A stretch of DNA of 33,446 nucleotides from Methylobacterium variabile (GCF_001043975.1 NZ_LABY01000151.1:1-33446); one strand, 5' to 3'. Positions 1-7,710 are shown, numbered from the stretch's first letter. The notes: generated by a model not told the origin, from the letters alone. Made by a program: numbers and translations.

Positions 1-238
1 CCTGGGCCATCGAGAACGGACTGCACTGGATCCTCGACGTCACCTTCCACGACGATCAGTCCCGCATCCGCACCGCTCATGCTCCGGAGAACATGCTGAC
101 GGTCCGCCACATCGCGGTGAACGTCGCAGCCCGCAAAAAAGGAAAGGATTCCATGCGCCTCGCCCTCAAAACCGCAGGCTGGGACGACGACTACCTCGTC
201 AGGCTCGTTGCCCCATGACACTTCACCCGATTGCCCTG
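1..238 (+). mobile_element. ISAs1-family insertion sequence, 3' end only
   Basis: The window opens inside an insertion sequence: the transposase C-terminus ends at 218, and 20 bp later a plausible right terminal repeat, ttcacccgattgccctg (222-238), ends in CCCTG. ISAs1-type elements, as I recall them, begin with CAGGG, so this would be the mirrored end. The left end lies outside the window, so the terminal repeat pairing and any target duplication cannot be seen. The right boundary is an inference. Confidence 0.6.
3..218 (+). CDS. ISAs1-family transposase, C-terminal fragment
   Basis: This frame is open from the window edge to the TGA at 216-218 and encodes about 71 residues. It carries the family hallmark AIENGLHWILDVTFHDD, in which the Glu is expected to be the last acid of the DDE catalytic triad, followed by SRIR and APENM and a helical C-terminus ending in GWDDDYLVRL. 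The 5' part is cut by the window edge, so whether the element is intact cannot be judged. No gene symbol is assigned. Confidence 0.85.
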   Translation, partial: WAIENGLHWILDVTFHDDQSRIRTAHAPENMLTVRHIAVNVAARKKGKDSMRLALKTAGWDDDYLVRLVAP

Positions 239-446
239 GGCGGAGGATGGGGGCCCGGGACGGACATTCCGGCGCAGCGGGCCGTGTCAGGGTGCGGCGC
301 CTGCATGGGCCGAACGAGCTGGAATCGAGCCCGGCGCTTCCACCCCACAGGGTCATCCCGGGCCCCGCCGCGCGGCCCTGGGGTGACGCGGAGGGTGTCA
401 GGACCGTTGGCGGCATCTGGTCAGCCGCCCTTCGACGACGTTCCCC
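239..446. other. Gene-free spacer between IS end and ruvC
   Basis: I see no credible coding frame here. The spacer holds one imperfect palindrome (listed separately, 352-387) and otherwise GC-rich low-complexity sequence that merges into the Ala/Arg-rich 3' end of ruvC. Confidence 0.6.
352..387. terminator. Imperfect hairpin downstream of ruvC
   Basis: The left arm gtcatcccgggcc and the right arm ggccctggggtgac can pair over about 13 bp with a small mismatch and a 9-nt loop. It sits about 60 bp beyond the ruvC stop on the minus strand. There is no T-run, so it may be a Rho-assisted end, a message stabiliser or an eroded member of the gtcattccgg palindromic repeats that also occur at 7893-8050. 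Confidence 0.4.
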
Positions 447-1004
447 TCATCCCCGCGCCGCCGCCCGGGCGATCCGCGCCGCCGCCGGCCCCGCCGCCGC
501 GGCGTGGGTCGCCGCCCGCGCCCGCGCCGCCCGGTGACTGGCATGGGTGATCGCCACTGCCAGCGCATCCGCCGCATCCGCCGTGTCGGCTGTGGCCTTC
601 GGCAGGAGGAAGCGCACCATGGCGCCGACCTGGTCCTTCTCGGCGTGGCCGGCGCCGACCACGGTCTTCTTCACCAGGTTGGCGGCGTATTCCGCTACCG
701 GCAGGCCGGCGAGCGCCGGCACCAGCAGCGCCACGGCGCGGGCGTGGCCGAGCTTCAGGGTCGCCTGGGCATCCTTGTTGACGAAGGTCTCCTCCACCGC
801 CGCCTCGTCGGGAAGCAGCGTGGCGACCACCTTGGTCAGGCCCTCGTGCAGGGTCCGCAGGCGGGTGGCGAGGTCGTCGTTTCCGTCCGAGGTCACGGTG
901 CCGCTCGCCACGAAGGCGAGGCGGGTGCCCGTGACGGTGATCAGGCCCCAGCCGGTGCGGCGCAGGCCCGGATCGATGCCGAGGATGCGGATCGGTTCGC
1001 TCAT
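447..1004 (-). CDS. ruvC: Crossover junction endodeoxyribonuclease RuvC
   Basis: RuvC resolves Holliday junctions made during homologous recombination and works as a dimer with the RuvAB branch-migration motor. The 185-residue product has the RNase H-like fold signature LGIDPG near the start. The four expected catalytic acids are visible: D11 (GIDPG), E71 (AVEETFVN), D143 and D146 ([13 protein letters not shown]). The KLGHARA segment after E71 is also typical. The last 30 residues are Ala/Arg-rich and go beyond the conserved core, as is common in high-GC alphaproteobacteria. The ATG at 1004 starts directly before the conserved strand; its ribosome site is weak. No ruvA or ruvB lies next to it in this window, although ruvC-ruvA-ruvB is a frequent order. 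Confidence 0.96.
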   Translation of the reverse strand: MSEPIRILGIDPGLRRTGWGLITVTGTRLAFVASGTVTSDGNDDLATRLRTLHEGLTKVVATLLPDEAAVEETFVNKDAQATLKLGHARAVALLVPALAGLPVAEYAANLVKKTVVGAGHAEKDQVGAMVRFLLPKATADTADAADALAVAITHASHRAARARAATHAAAAGPAAARIARAAARG

Positions 1005-1187
1005 CGCCGCTCGAGTGTCCTTGCCGTTGGTGCAGGCGGCCGCCGCAACATGCCGCGAATCCGTCCCGGCGCGAAGAGCGCAGGGCTTTAGCCGGGAAAC
1101 CGCCGCGCCGCTACCGTGGGACGTTCCGTGAACACCCTTGCGGCGAACCTCTTGACGAACCGTAGCCGTTGCGGGCGTGGTGACGTC

Positions 1188-1943
1188 ATGCCCGTCGACC
1201 TCGCCGCGCTCCTGCCCCTCGATGCCCGGGCCGCCACCCTGTTCCTCGCCGCCCTGGTCGGCGGGCTGGTGCGCGGCTTCACCGGCTTCGGCTTCGCGAT
1301 GGTGTTCGTGCCGGTCGCGGCGGCCGCGGTCGGGCCGGCGGCGGCGGTCGGGCTGATCTGGGTCGTCGATGCGCCGTTCTCGCTGTGGTTCGGCGTCCGC
1401 TCCGCTCCGCGGGCGACCTGGCGCGAGGTGATCCCCCTGCTCGTCGGATCCACCGCCCTGCTGCCCGTCGGCGTCTGGCTCCTCACCCGGCTCGATCCGG
1501 ACGTGACCCGCTGGGTCACCGCCGGCGCGATCCTGCTGGCGCTCGCCGCCCTGGTCTCGGGCTGGCGCTACCGGACCGCCCCCTCGCTGCCGCTCTCGCT
1601 CGCGACCGGCGGCGCCTCGGGGCTCGCGAGCGGCTTTGCCGCGCTCGGCGGCATGCCGCTCGCGGTGTTCTGGCTCGCCAGCCAGCGCGCTTCGGGGGCC
1701 CAGGTGCGCGACAACCTGATGGCGTATTTCGGCCTCTCGACCCTGGTCTCAGGCGTCGTGTTCACGGCGAGCGGGGTGCTGTCGGGCCCCCGCTTCGCGG
1801 AAGCCCTGCCGCTGCTCCTGCCCTACGGACTCGGCCTCGCCGTCGGATCGCACGGCTTTCGCCTCGCCTCCGACCGGATGTTCCGCGTCGTCGCCTACGG
1901 CGTGATCCTGGTGGCGGTCTGCCTGGCGCTGCCCCTGCGCTAG
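1188..1943 (+). CDS. TauE/SafE-family membrane permease
   Basis: The 251-residue product is very hydrophobic, with about eight potential membrane segments, and shows the family start [19 protein letters not shown] (about residues 18-36), a glycine-rich re-entrant motif repeated in weaker form as [18 protein letters not shown] in the second half. The TauE/SafE family (DUF81) exports small sulfur-containing or organic anions such as sulfite or sulfoacetate; the substrate here cannot be read from sequence. The ATG at 1188 was preferred over an in-frame ATG at 1116 because the intervening residues are polar and lack membrane character. The stop codon overlaps the stop of the convergent DUF1989 gene through a shared CTAG. 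No sulfur-metabolism gene is adjacent, so the role stays open. Confidence 0.85.
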   Translation: MPVDLAALLPLDARAATLFLAALVGGLVRGFTGFGFAMVFVPVAAAAVGPAAAVGLIWVVDAPFSLWFGVRSAPRATWREVIPLLVGSTALLPVGVWLLTRLDPDVTRWVTAGAILLALAALVSGWRYRTAPSLPLSLATGGASGLASGFAALGGMPLAVFWLASQRASGAQVRDNLMAYFGLSTLVSGVVFTASGVLSGPRFAEALPLLLPYGLGLAVGSHGFRLASDRMFRVVAYGVILVAVCLALPLR

Positions 1944-2791
1944 GCCTTGTCCCACCAGCCCTTCTCGGCGTGGAGCCCGTGCTGGCCGCGATATGGCGCG
2001 ACGCTCGGGCTCTGCCAGCCTTGCGTCAGCTCCGGCGCCAGCCGGTACACCTCGACGCTGAGCGGCCGGCAGACGTCGATCGGGTCGCGGGCCTCCGGTC
2101 CCCAGAGCGGCACCGACAGGTCGCCGCCCGGGCAGGTCGAGAGGGCGCAGAGCAAGTCGATCTCGGCGAAGAACTCGAGGTAGTCGCCGGCCTTCGCCGG
2201 GCAGTCGCGCATGAAATACAGGTCGTCGTGGTTGAGGCCGGTGACCTGGAACACGTTGAGCACGTCGTGCACGTCGAACTCGGTCAGGCCGAACGGCATC
2301 ACCGCGCGGACCAGGTTCGAGTGGCAGTGGAAGTGGAAGTCCTGCCCGGTCAGCAGCTTGTTGACGTACGGATCGCAGCGGGTGCCGAGCAGGTCGTGGA
2401 CGCGGCCGCCGTACTCGTCGGTGCCGTAGCCGGCCAGCGTGTCGGCCGTGATGGTGACGAGCGGGCGCAGGAACGGCAGGGTCGACCACAGACGGTCGAA
2501 GGTCGAGACGTGGGCGCCCTGGAGCTGGCGGGTGCGCGCCGCCCACAGCCGCTCGCGCGGGTCGTGCCGGTTCCAGATGTTGAGGTCGCCGACCTGCGGC
2601 CCCTCGGGCGCCACGACGCGGAAGACGTGGCCCGCCGGCACGCTCCAGGCCCGCCCGGTGCGGATCGGGATGGTGAACGCGTCCACGAGCGTGCGTCCGC
2701 CGGCCTCGGCGGCGATCCGCTCGTAGAACGGCCGGTCGACTGCCAGGGCCGAGCCCTCGCTGATCTGATAGGCGGCCGGAAAGTCCTTCAT
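1940..2791 (-). CDS. DUF1989 (urea carboxylase-associated / carboxyguanidine deiminase-like) protein
   Basis: The 283-residue product matches the DUF1989 family: PAGHVFRVVAPEGPQVGDLNI near residue 52, GTRCDPY (C139), HFHCHSNL (C156), and KAGDYLEFFAEIDLL followed by ALSTCPGGD (C220). The conserved cysteines probably bind a metal. Family members accompany urea carboxylase, and two of them form carboxyguanidine deiminase (CgdAB), so a hydrolytic C-N activity is reasonable. Here it is a single gene of near full family length, last in a transporter/amidohydrolase operon with no urea carboxylase nearby. The ATG at 2791 follows GGAGAA on the minus strand; an upstream in-frame ATG at 2842 would run through a hairpin. 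Its substrate is unknown; the name is secure at family level only. Confidence 0.85.
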   Translation of the reverse strand: MKDFPAAYQISEGSALAVDRPFYERIAAEAGGRTLVDAFTIPIRTGRAWSVPAGHVFRVVAPEGPQVGDLNIWNRHDPRERLWAARTRQLQGAHVSTFDRLWSTLPFLRPLVTITADTLAGYGTDEYGGRVHDLLGTRCDPYVNKLLTGQDFHFHCHSNLVRAVMPFGLTEFDVHDVLNVFQVTGLNHDDLYFMRDCPAKAGDYLEFFAEIDLLCALSTCPGGDLSVPLWGPEARDPIDVCRPLSVEVYRLAPELTQGWQSPSVAPYRGQHGLHAEKGWWDKA

Positions 2792-2817
2792 GCCCGATTC
2801 TCCGCGGGTGGCGTGGA

Positions 2818-2841
2818 TGTCCGGACGACGACGTCCGGACA
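2818..2841 (-). promoter_or_regulatory. Perfect 10-bp stem-loop between amidohydrolase and DUF1989 genes
   Basis: TGTCCGGACG, a 4-nt loop ACGA, and CGTCCGGACA form a perfect hairpin that starts a few bases after the amidohydrolase stop codon. No T-run follows on the minus strand. It could protect the 3' end of the upstream message, partially terminate it, or be a palindromic operator. It makes differing transcript levels for the two genes likely, but that is inference. Confidence 0.6.
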
Positions 2842-2846
2842 CCGTT

Positions 2847-4385
2847 CTACACGCGGGACGACGGTGCGTAGTAGGGCTGGCGCGGCGCGTCGCCGAGATA
2901 GCCGTCGTAGAACGCCTTGACGTGGGGCGTCACGGCGAGGCCGAGCTCGCGCCGCGCGACCTCCTCGGGGCTGCGCGGCCGGTCGAGGATGTCGGCGATC
3001 TCGGCGAGGACGGCGTCCCGGTCCACCTTCGTGAAGCGCCCGTCGGCGTAGACGATCTCCCCGTCGACGAAGACCGCGTCGACCGCCCCGGTCTTGGCCC
3101 GCTGCATCACCGCGTCGAGGACCGGGATGTCCGGATCCTGGTAGGGATAGGTGGCCGTGCGCCAGTTGATCAGGACCGCGTCGAAGAACCGGCCCGGATC
3201 GAGGCGGCCGATGCTCTCGCCGAAGGCCGTGGTCTTGGCGCCGTGCTCGGTGGCCATGCGCAGCACCTGCGGGCAGGTCGGCACCGCGTCGTCCATGCCG
3301 GGGGTGCGGTGGGCGCGCAGGACGAGCCGCAGCTCCTGCAGCATGTCGCGGTCCTCGTTGATGCCGGCCTCGTCGAGGCCCATCCCGACCGTCATGCCCT
3401 TCGCCTCGTAGAGGTTGAGCGGCGCGACCCCGGAGCGCAGGCGGAAGTTCGAGGAGCAGTTGTGGCAGATGCAGGTGCCGGTATCGGCCGCGATGTCGAC
3501 GTCCTCGGCGGTCAGCCAGACGCCGTGGCCGAGGGTCATGTGCGGCCCGAGCACGCCGAGGTCGTGCAGGTGGCGGACCGCCGTCTTGCCGGTGCGCCGG
3601 CGGGCATACTCCTTCTGGTAGGCGGTCTCGAGCAGGTGCATGTGCATCGGCACGCCGTGGCGGCGCGCCGCGTCGTCGATCTTCAGGAGGGCCTCGTCGC
3701 TGCACCAGTGCAGGTTGGCCGGCGCGAGCTGGATCCGGGTGAGGCGCTGGCCCTCGTTCTCGGCCCGGAGCGCCTCGAACAGCGTCATGAAATCCGCAAA
3801 CGGCATCGCCTGCGCCTTCAGGTGCTCCATCAGGCGGCCCCCGAGGGGCTGGGGCAGGCGGGCGCAGAACGCCTCGTCGGCCTCGTAGACGAGCCGGTTC
3901 TGCTCGCGCACCGCGTAGCAGTAGGAGGCGCGCATCCCGATCTGCCGGTAGGCGCCGAGCACCTTGCCGGCGGCCTCGTGCACCGCGTCGTAGCCGCCCG
4001 CCATCCAGCCGTGGATGTGCTGCACGGTCGTGACGCCCGAGGCCAGCATCTCGAAGGCCGAGTAGAGCGTGTCGAGGGTGTGGTCGATGCGCTTGGCCGG
4101 GATGCGGGTCGCGAACCACAATTCGAGGGCGTGGTCGGGGGAGCCGAGCTGGAGCGGCGTCAGGCCGACATGGTGGTGGCTGTTGACGAAGCCCGGCAGC
4201 ATCACGTGCTCGGGGTAGCGGTGCAGGGCGGCGCCCGGCGCCTTGGCGCGCAAGGTCTCCGGCGCCCCGACCTCGACGATGACGCCGTCCCGCACCAGGA
4301 CGGCCCCGCCCTCGACGATGGCGGGCGTGTGGCGGTCCTGAACGCCCGTCACGATCGTGCGGGCCTCGACGATGATCTCTGTCAT
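2847..4385 (-). CDS. Amidohydrolase-family hydrolase (cytosine / MTA-SAH deaminase-like)
   Basis: The 512-residue product belongs to the metal-dependent TIM-barrel amidohydrolases. Visible ligands are the HxH pair in GFVNSHHHVG (H70, H72), H250 in MHMHLLET, H287 in LGHGVWL and D338 in GMGLDEAG; E253 fits the proton-shuttle Glu. This pattern is the one of cytosine, guanine and S-adenosylhomocysteine deaminases, which remove an amino group from a nitrogen ring. The usual first beta-sandwich (residues 1-60) and the closing VDAVFVDGEIVYADGRF segment are both present, so the protein looks complete. It lies 110 bp downstream of the ABC ATPase gene and upstream of a DUF1989 gene. Its true substrate is not evident; a heterocyclic or guanidino nitrogen compound imported by the neighbouring transporter is the inference. 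Confidence 0.88.
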   Translation of the reverse strand: MTEIIVEARTIVTGVQDRHTPAIVEGGAVLVRDGVIVEVGAPETLRAKAPGAALHRYPEHVMLPGFVNSHHHVGLTPLQLGSPDHALELWFATRIPAKRIDHTLDTLYSAFEMLASGVTTVQHIHGWMAGGYDAVHEAAGKVLGAYRQIGMRASYCYAVREQNRLVYEADEAFCARLPQPLGGRLMEHLKAQAMPFADFMTLFEALRAENEGQRLTRIQLAPANLHWCSDEALLKIDDAARRHGVPMHMHLLETAYQKEYARRRTGKTAVRHLHDLGVLGPHMTLGHGVWLTAEDVDIAADTGTCICHNCSSNFRLRSGVAPLNLYEAKGMTVGMGLDEAGINEDRDMLQELRLVLRAHRTPGMDDAVPTCPQVLRMATEHGAKTTAFGESIGRLDPGRFFDAVLINWRTATYPYQDPDIPVLDAVMQRAKTGAVDAVFVDGEIVYADGRFTKVDRDAVLAEIADILDRPRSPEEVARRELGLAVTPHVKAFYDGYLGDAPRQPYYAPSSRV

Positions 4386-4495
4386 GATGTTCCCGTCAGC
4401 GTGAGCGATGGAGGGTTGCGCGCGGCCGTGGGCCGGCCGCGCGGCGCCGGCCCCGGGGCACGGCTCGTCTCGTGGTGGTGCGGCGTCCGGCCGCC

Positions 4496-5299
4496 TCAGC
4501 CGGCTTCCTGCTCCAGGAAGGCGCGGTCGACCTCGTCGGCCAGGAGATCCTGGAAGTGGTCGCGCAGGGCGTGGAAGCGCGGGTCGCGCGGGTTGCGCGG
4601 CCGCGGCAGGTCGACCGGCACGATCGTCTTCACCCGGCCGGGCCGGGCGGTGAACACCACGACCCGGTCGGCCAGCGCCACGGCCTCGTCGATGGAATGG
4701 GTGACGAGGATGATGGAGGCGCCGCTGTCCCGCCAGATCTGGAGCAGGAAGTCCTGCATCTTGGCCCGGGTCTGGATGTCGAGGGCCGCGAAGGGCTCGT
4801 CCATCATCAGGACCCGCGGCCGCATCGCCAGCGCCCGGGCGCAGGCGGCGCGCTGGCGCATGCCGCCGGACAGCTCGTCCGGCTTCTTGTCCAGCATGTC
4901 GCCCAGGCCCACCCGCCGCAGCATCTCGGCGGCGATCTCCCGCCGCTTCAGCGGCTGCACCGCCGCAATCGACAGGCCGAAGGCGACGTTGTCGACCAGG
5001 GTGAGCCAGGGAAACAGCGCCGCCTCCTGGAAGATCAGGCCGCGCTCGGCGGAGGGCGCCGTGATCGGGATCCCGTCCGCCTCCAGGGTGCCGGCGCTCG
5101 CCGCCTGCAGCCCGGCGATCATGTAGAGCAGGGTCGATTTCCCGCAGCCCGAGGGGCCGAGGAAGACCACGAACTCGCCCGCGGCGATGTCGAGGTCGAT
5201 GCCGGCGAGCGCCCGCACCGGCGACCGCCCGGGGGAGGCCCAGGTCTTGCCGACGCCGCGCAGGCTGACGGCGGGGAGGCGGGACATGGTCGCGCTCAT
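4496..5299 (-). CDS. ABC transporter ATP-binding protein (SsuB/TauB/NrtD type)
   Basis: The 267-residue product energises import. It has Walker A GPSGCGKST (48-56), the Q-loop at Q91, signature LSGGMRQR (143-150), Walker B VLMMDEP (163-169) and H201 in VTHSIDEA. The motif ARPGRVKTIVPVDLPRPR near the end is typical of the nitrate/sulfonate/taurine subfamily. The ATG at 5299 overlaps the permease stop in an ATGA, which argues for translational coupling and decided the start over the upstream in-frame codon at 5329. It works with the permease and the Tat-exported binding protein just upstream. The subfamily covers nitrate, sulfonates, bicarbonate and thiamine-precursor pyrimidines; this sequence alone does not tell which. 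Confidence 0.93.
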   Translation of the reverse strand: MSATMSRLPAVSLRGVGKTWASPGRSPVRALAGIDLDIAAGEFVVFLGPSGCGKSTLLYMIAGLQAASAGTLEADGIPITAPSAERGLIFQEAALFPWLTLVDNVAFGLSIAAVQPLKRREIAAEMLRRVGLGDMLDKKPDELSGGMRQRAACARALAMRPRVLMMDEPFAALDIQTRAKMQDFLLQIWRDSGASIILVTHSIDEAVALADRVVVFTARPGRVKTIVPVDLPRPRNPRDPRFHALRDHFQDLLADEVDRAFLEQEAG

Positions 5300-6195
5300 C
5301 GGCCCTGGCCCCCCGGCGCGATCCACCACAGCATCCGGTTCTGGACCTGCCGCAGGGCCCAGTCGAAGGTGAAGCCGAGGACCCCGATGATCGCCATGGT
5401 GAAGAAGGTCAGGCGCGCGTTGAAGGTCGAGCGGGCGAGCGAGACGACCTGCCCGAGCCCGCTGCCGACGCCGACCGCCTCGGCGATGAGCACCACCATC
5501 CAGGCCGCGAACAGGTTCAGCCGCAGGGTCATGAACAGGCCCGGCAGGATCGCCGGCAGGACCACCCGCAGGAAGGTCTGCCGGCCTCTCGCCCCCATGA
5601 TGCGCGCCACGTTGAGGTAGTTCTCCGGAACGGCGGCGATCTGGGCGCTGGTCGTCAGGGCGATGGCGAAGAACAGGGTGATGAAGACCAGGAAGATCGC
5701 CGGCACGTCGCCGATGCCGAAGACGAAGATCGCCACCGGCAGCCAGGCCACGGGCGAGATCGGCGCCAGCAGCAGGACGGTCGGCAGGACGAGGTTGCGA
5801 AACAGCCGGACGTAGTGGAGGAGGGCGCCGACCAGGACGCCTCCGACGAAGCCGAGGGCGAGCCCCACCGTCACCCGCATCGTCGTCCAGCCGATGGTGG
5901 CGAGGAGCGGCAGGACGCCGCCGGTGCCGCGGCTGCCGACGCGGTTTCCCCGGTCGAAGTACTTCAGCGTGCCGGCGATGTCGTCGAGGAACAGGTGCGG
6001 CGGCGGCAGCAGGAGCGGGTTGAGGAGGCCCGCGGCCCAGAGGGCCTCCCAGAGGCCGGCGAACAGGCCGATCGACAGGGCGCCCCAGCCGAGCGCCCGC
6101 AGGATGGCGTGAAGGCGGCTCGGGCCGGCCGGCGGCGTGGGGGCGGTCCCGGCCGGAACCGGCAGCGGGCCGGTCGCGGCGTTGGCGCTGGTCAT
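5296..6195 (-). CDS. ABC transporter permease (SsuC/TauC type)
   Basis: The 299-residue inner-membrane protein has a Pro/Ala-rich cytoplasmic N-terminus (1-30), a first membrane helix at WGALSIGLFAGLWEALWA, and five further helices. The EAA loop that contacts the ATPase is seen in NVARIMGARGRQTFLRVVLP. GVGSGLGQVV near the end is typical of the nitrate/sulfonate/taurine group. The ATG at 6195 was chosen because it falls shortly after the stop of the binding-protein gene at 6213, and the membrane topology is complete from there; much longer upstream frames overlap that gene. The insertion FDRGNRVGSRGTGGVLP between helices 1 and 2 is longer than in many relatives and probably lies in the periplasm. 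Confidence 0.92.
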   Translation of the reverse strand: MTSANAATGPLPVPAGTAPTPPAGPSRLHAILRALGWGALSIGLFAGLWEALWAAGLLNPLLLPPPHLFLDDIAGTLKYFDRGNRVGSRGTGGVLPLLATIGWTTMRVTVGLALGFVGGVLVGALLHYVRLFRNLVLPTVLLLAPISPVAWLPVAIFVFGIGDVPAIFLVFITLFFAIALTTSAQIAAVPENYLNVARIMGARGRQTFLRVVLPAILPGLFMTLRLNLFAAWMVVLIAEAVGVGSGLGQVVSLARSTFNARLTFFTMAIIGVLGFTFDWALRQVQNRMLWWIAPGGQGR

Positions 6196-6212
6196 GACGC
6201 GGGTCCTCGCCG

Positions 6213-7265
6213 TCACGCCGACTTCAGCTTCAGGCCGTCGTACAGGGTGCGGTTGTCCGCAATGACCTGCTCGAGGAGGCTCCAGTCGAACGCCATCCGG
6301 TCCGGCGCCTTCTTGATGTAGCCCATCTCCTTCATCGACTGGCCGCGGGCCAGGATGAAGTCGGTCTGGCCGCGCTGGTCCGTGCAGACCGGCTGCTTGG
6401 CGGAGGCGTCGATGGCCGCCTCCATCGTGGTCTTGTAGTAGCTGCCGACCGTCTCCTTGAGCGCCGCCATGCGGTCGCCCTCGATCTGGCTCTGGGCCAC
6501 GAACAGCGCCTTGATCACCGCCTTCACGGCGGCCGGGTTCTTCTCGATCAGCGGGATCCGGGCGGCCAGGACGCAGTCCGAGTAGCCCGGACCGTAGACG
6601 TCGGTGCCGTCCGAGAGCAGGGTCGCGCCCTTGCGCGACTTCAGGCACTGGGTGGCGTAGGGCTCGATGTGGCAGATCGCGTCGACCGCGCCGGCGATGA
6701 AGGCCTGGGCCAGCTCCGGCGAGGTGTCGAGGTAGCGCATGTCGACGTCCTGGAAGCTCAGGCCGGCCTTCTTCAGGTAGTCGAAGGGAAGGACCTCGAG
6801 GGTGTCGGCCTGGAAGGTGCCGAAGCTCTTGCCCTTGAGGTCCGCGGCGGAGCGGATGCCCTCCCGCGCCACGATCATGCAGCCCTGCACGCCGCCGCCG
6901 GCGACGATCCGCACCGGTGCGCCGGCATCGTAGAGCGTCATGAAGTTCGAGTAGGGGATCATCGACATGTCGACGAGCCCGGCGCCGAACATCGTGGTGA
7001 TTTCGGTGTTCGAGGGCGTGACCACGAAGTCGAGCGCGACGTTGTCCGCCTTCGTCAGGGCGCGCTCCTGCGCCAGGAAGATGCCGAGGTTGCAGAAGCC
7101 CGAGCCGTGGGTCGCCTTGATGGTGGTGCCCGCCGCGGCCGCCGCCGGGCCGACGAGGCCCGCGAGAGAGGCCGGCAACGCCACCGAGGCGGCGGCGCCC
7201 GCCGAGCCCTGCAGGAAACCCCGGCGCGAGAACCGCCGGAAGAAGTGTCCATCCCGTTCACACAT
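6213..7265 (-). CDS. Tat-exported ABC substrate-binding protein (NMT1/THI5-like, SsuA/TauA type)
   Basis: The 350-residue product captures a small ligand in the periplasm for the permease and ATPase that follow. It starts with a twin-arginine signal, FSRRGFLQGSAG (S13, R14, R15, F17, L18), then a hydrophobic stretch ending in AAAAAGTT, so it is exported folded. The mature part shows the NMT1-like pattern: FCNLGIFLAQERAL, VDMSMIPYSNFMTLYDAGAPV, DLKGKSFGTFQADTLEVLPFDYL and a C-terminal WSLLEQVIADNRTLYDG. The ATG at 7265 is preceded by GGCGGAG on the minus strand and places the Tat motif correctly. It is the first gene of the five-gene operon and lies about 175 nt from the predicted sigma-54 start point. 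The family binds sulfonates, nitrate, or pyrimidine precursors; the ligand here is undetermined. Confidence 0.9.
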   Translation of the reverse strand: MCERDGHFFRRFSRRGFLQGSAGAAASVALPASLAGLVGPAAAAAGTTIKATHGSGFCNLGIFLAQERALTKADNVALDFVVTPSNTEITTMFGAGLVDMSMIPYSNFMTLYDAGAPVRIVAGGGVQGCMIVAREGIRSAADLKGKSFGTFQADTLEVLPFDYLKKAGLSFQDVDMRYLDTSPELAQAFIAGAVDAICHIEPYATQCLKSRKGATLLSDGTDVYGPGYSDCVLAARIPLIEKNPAAVKAVIKALFVAQSQIEGDRMAALKETVGSYYKTTMEAAIDASAKQPVCTDQRGQTDFILARGQSMKEMGYIKKAPDRMAFDWSLLEQVIADNRTLYDGLKLKSA

Positions 7266-7450
7266 GTTGCGCTCCGCCCTTGCAGGTCTCGCCTCGAGAC
7301 GGGGGAGATCACCAGCGACGCCGCCGGTCGCTCGCATCCGGGATCAGGGGGCGGACGCGGTCGAGCCGGGCCGGGAGCGACCTGGCGGTCTTCCTCGGAA
7401 TGGGCACGCCAACCCATGAGAGCGTTCGCTCTGCGCTGCTCACGGGTGTG

Positions 7451-7466
7451 AGCAAGGGCCGTGCCA
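7451..7466 (-). promoter_or_regulatory. Sigma-54 (-24/-12) promoter for the SBP-amidohydrolase operon
   Basis: The minus strand reads TGGCACGGCCCTTGCT, which fits the published RpoN consensus TGGCACRNNNNTTGCW at every position, with the GG and GC elements 12 bp apart. Transcription should start near 7441, giving a leader of about 175 nt before the binding-protein gene. It indicates activation by an enhancer-binding protein such as NtrC. Confidence 0.8.
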
Positions 7467-7562
7467 GCCGCCGCGGGACCCGGCCGGCCCTCCGGATCGG
7501 TGCGCCTTCCTCCGGGGTTGTGGGGGCAGGGCCGGCGAAGGGAGCATCCACGGGAGCGCCGC

Positions 7563-7578
7563 TGCACCGAAAATGCGC
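7563..7578 (-). promoter_or_regulatory. Possible NtrC-like activator site upstream of the sigma-54 promoter
   Basis: TGCACCGAAAATGCGC lies about 125-140 bp upstream of the predicted start point, a usual distance for NtrC. Its left half agrees with the NtrC motif (TGCACC), but the right half departs from GGTGCA, so this is a weak candidate only. Confidence 0.25.
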
Positions 7579-7594
7579 TTTGCGGAGAAGTCGA

Positions 7595-7710
7595 TCGCCT
7601 AAAATGGCGTCACTTGTAAGATGGTATATTCAAAAACTTTCGTAATCAAAAGGAATAATCTGCCACATTCCGCACGGATCGGCGGTTTCGTGTGCTGGAT
7701 ATAATAATCA
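7595..7710. other. AT-rich patch in the 1.1-kb gene-free stretch
   Basis: The bases around 7600-7710 are markedly AT-rich against a background of about 70% GC and include TATAAT at 7700-7705. No open frame explains it. It might be a bendable regulatory segment upstream of the sigma-54 promoter or a relic of acquired DNA. The rest of 7266-8385 holds the promoter and the palindromic repeats listed next; I see no gene in it. Confidence 0.5.

Noticed and set aside
2790..5126. A 778-residue plus-strand open frame opposite the amidohydrolase and ATPase genes
   Set aside because: It spans two unrelated genes on the other strand and their spacer, and it lacks any family motif.
7266..7450. A thiamine (TPP) riboswitch before the NMT1/THI5-like binding protein
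   Set aside because: I looked for the conserved CTGAGA and following core in the leader and did not find it.
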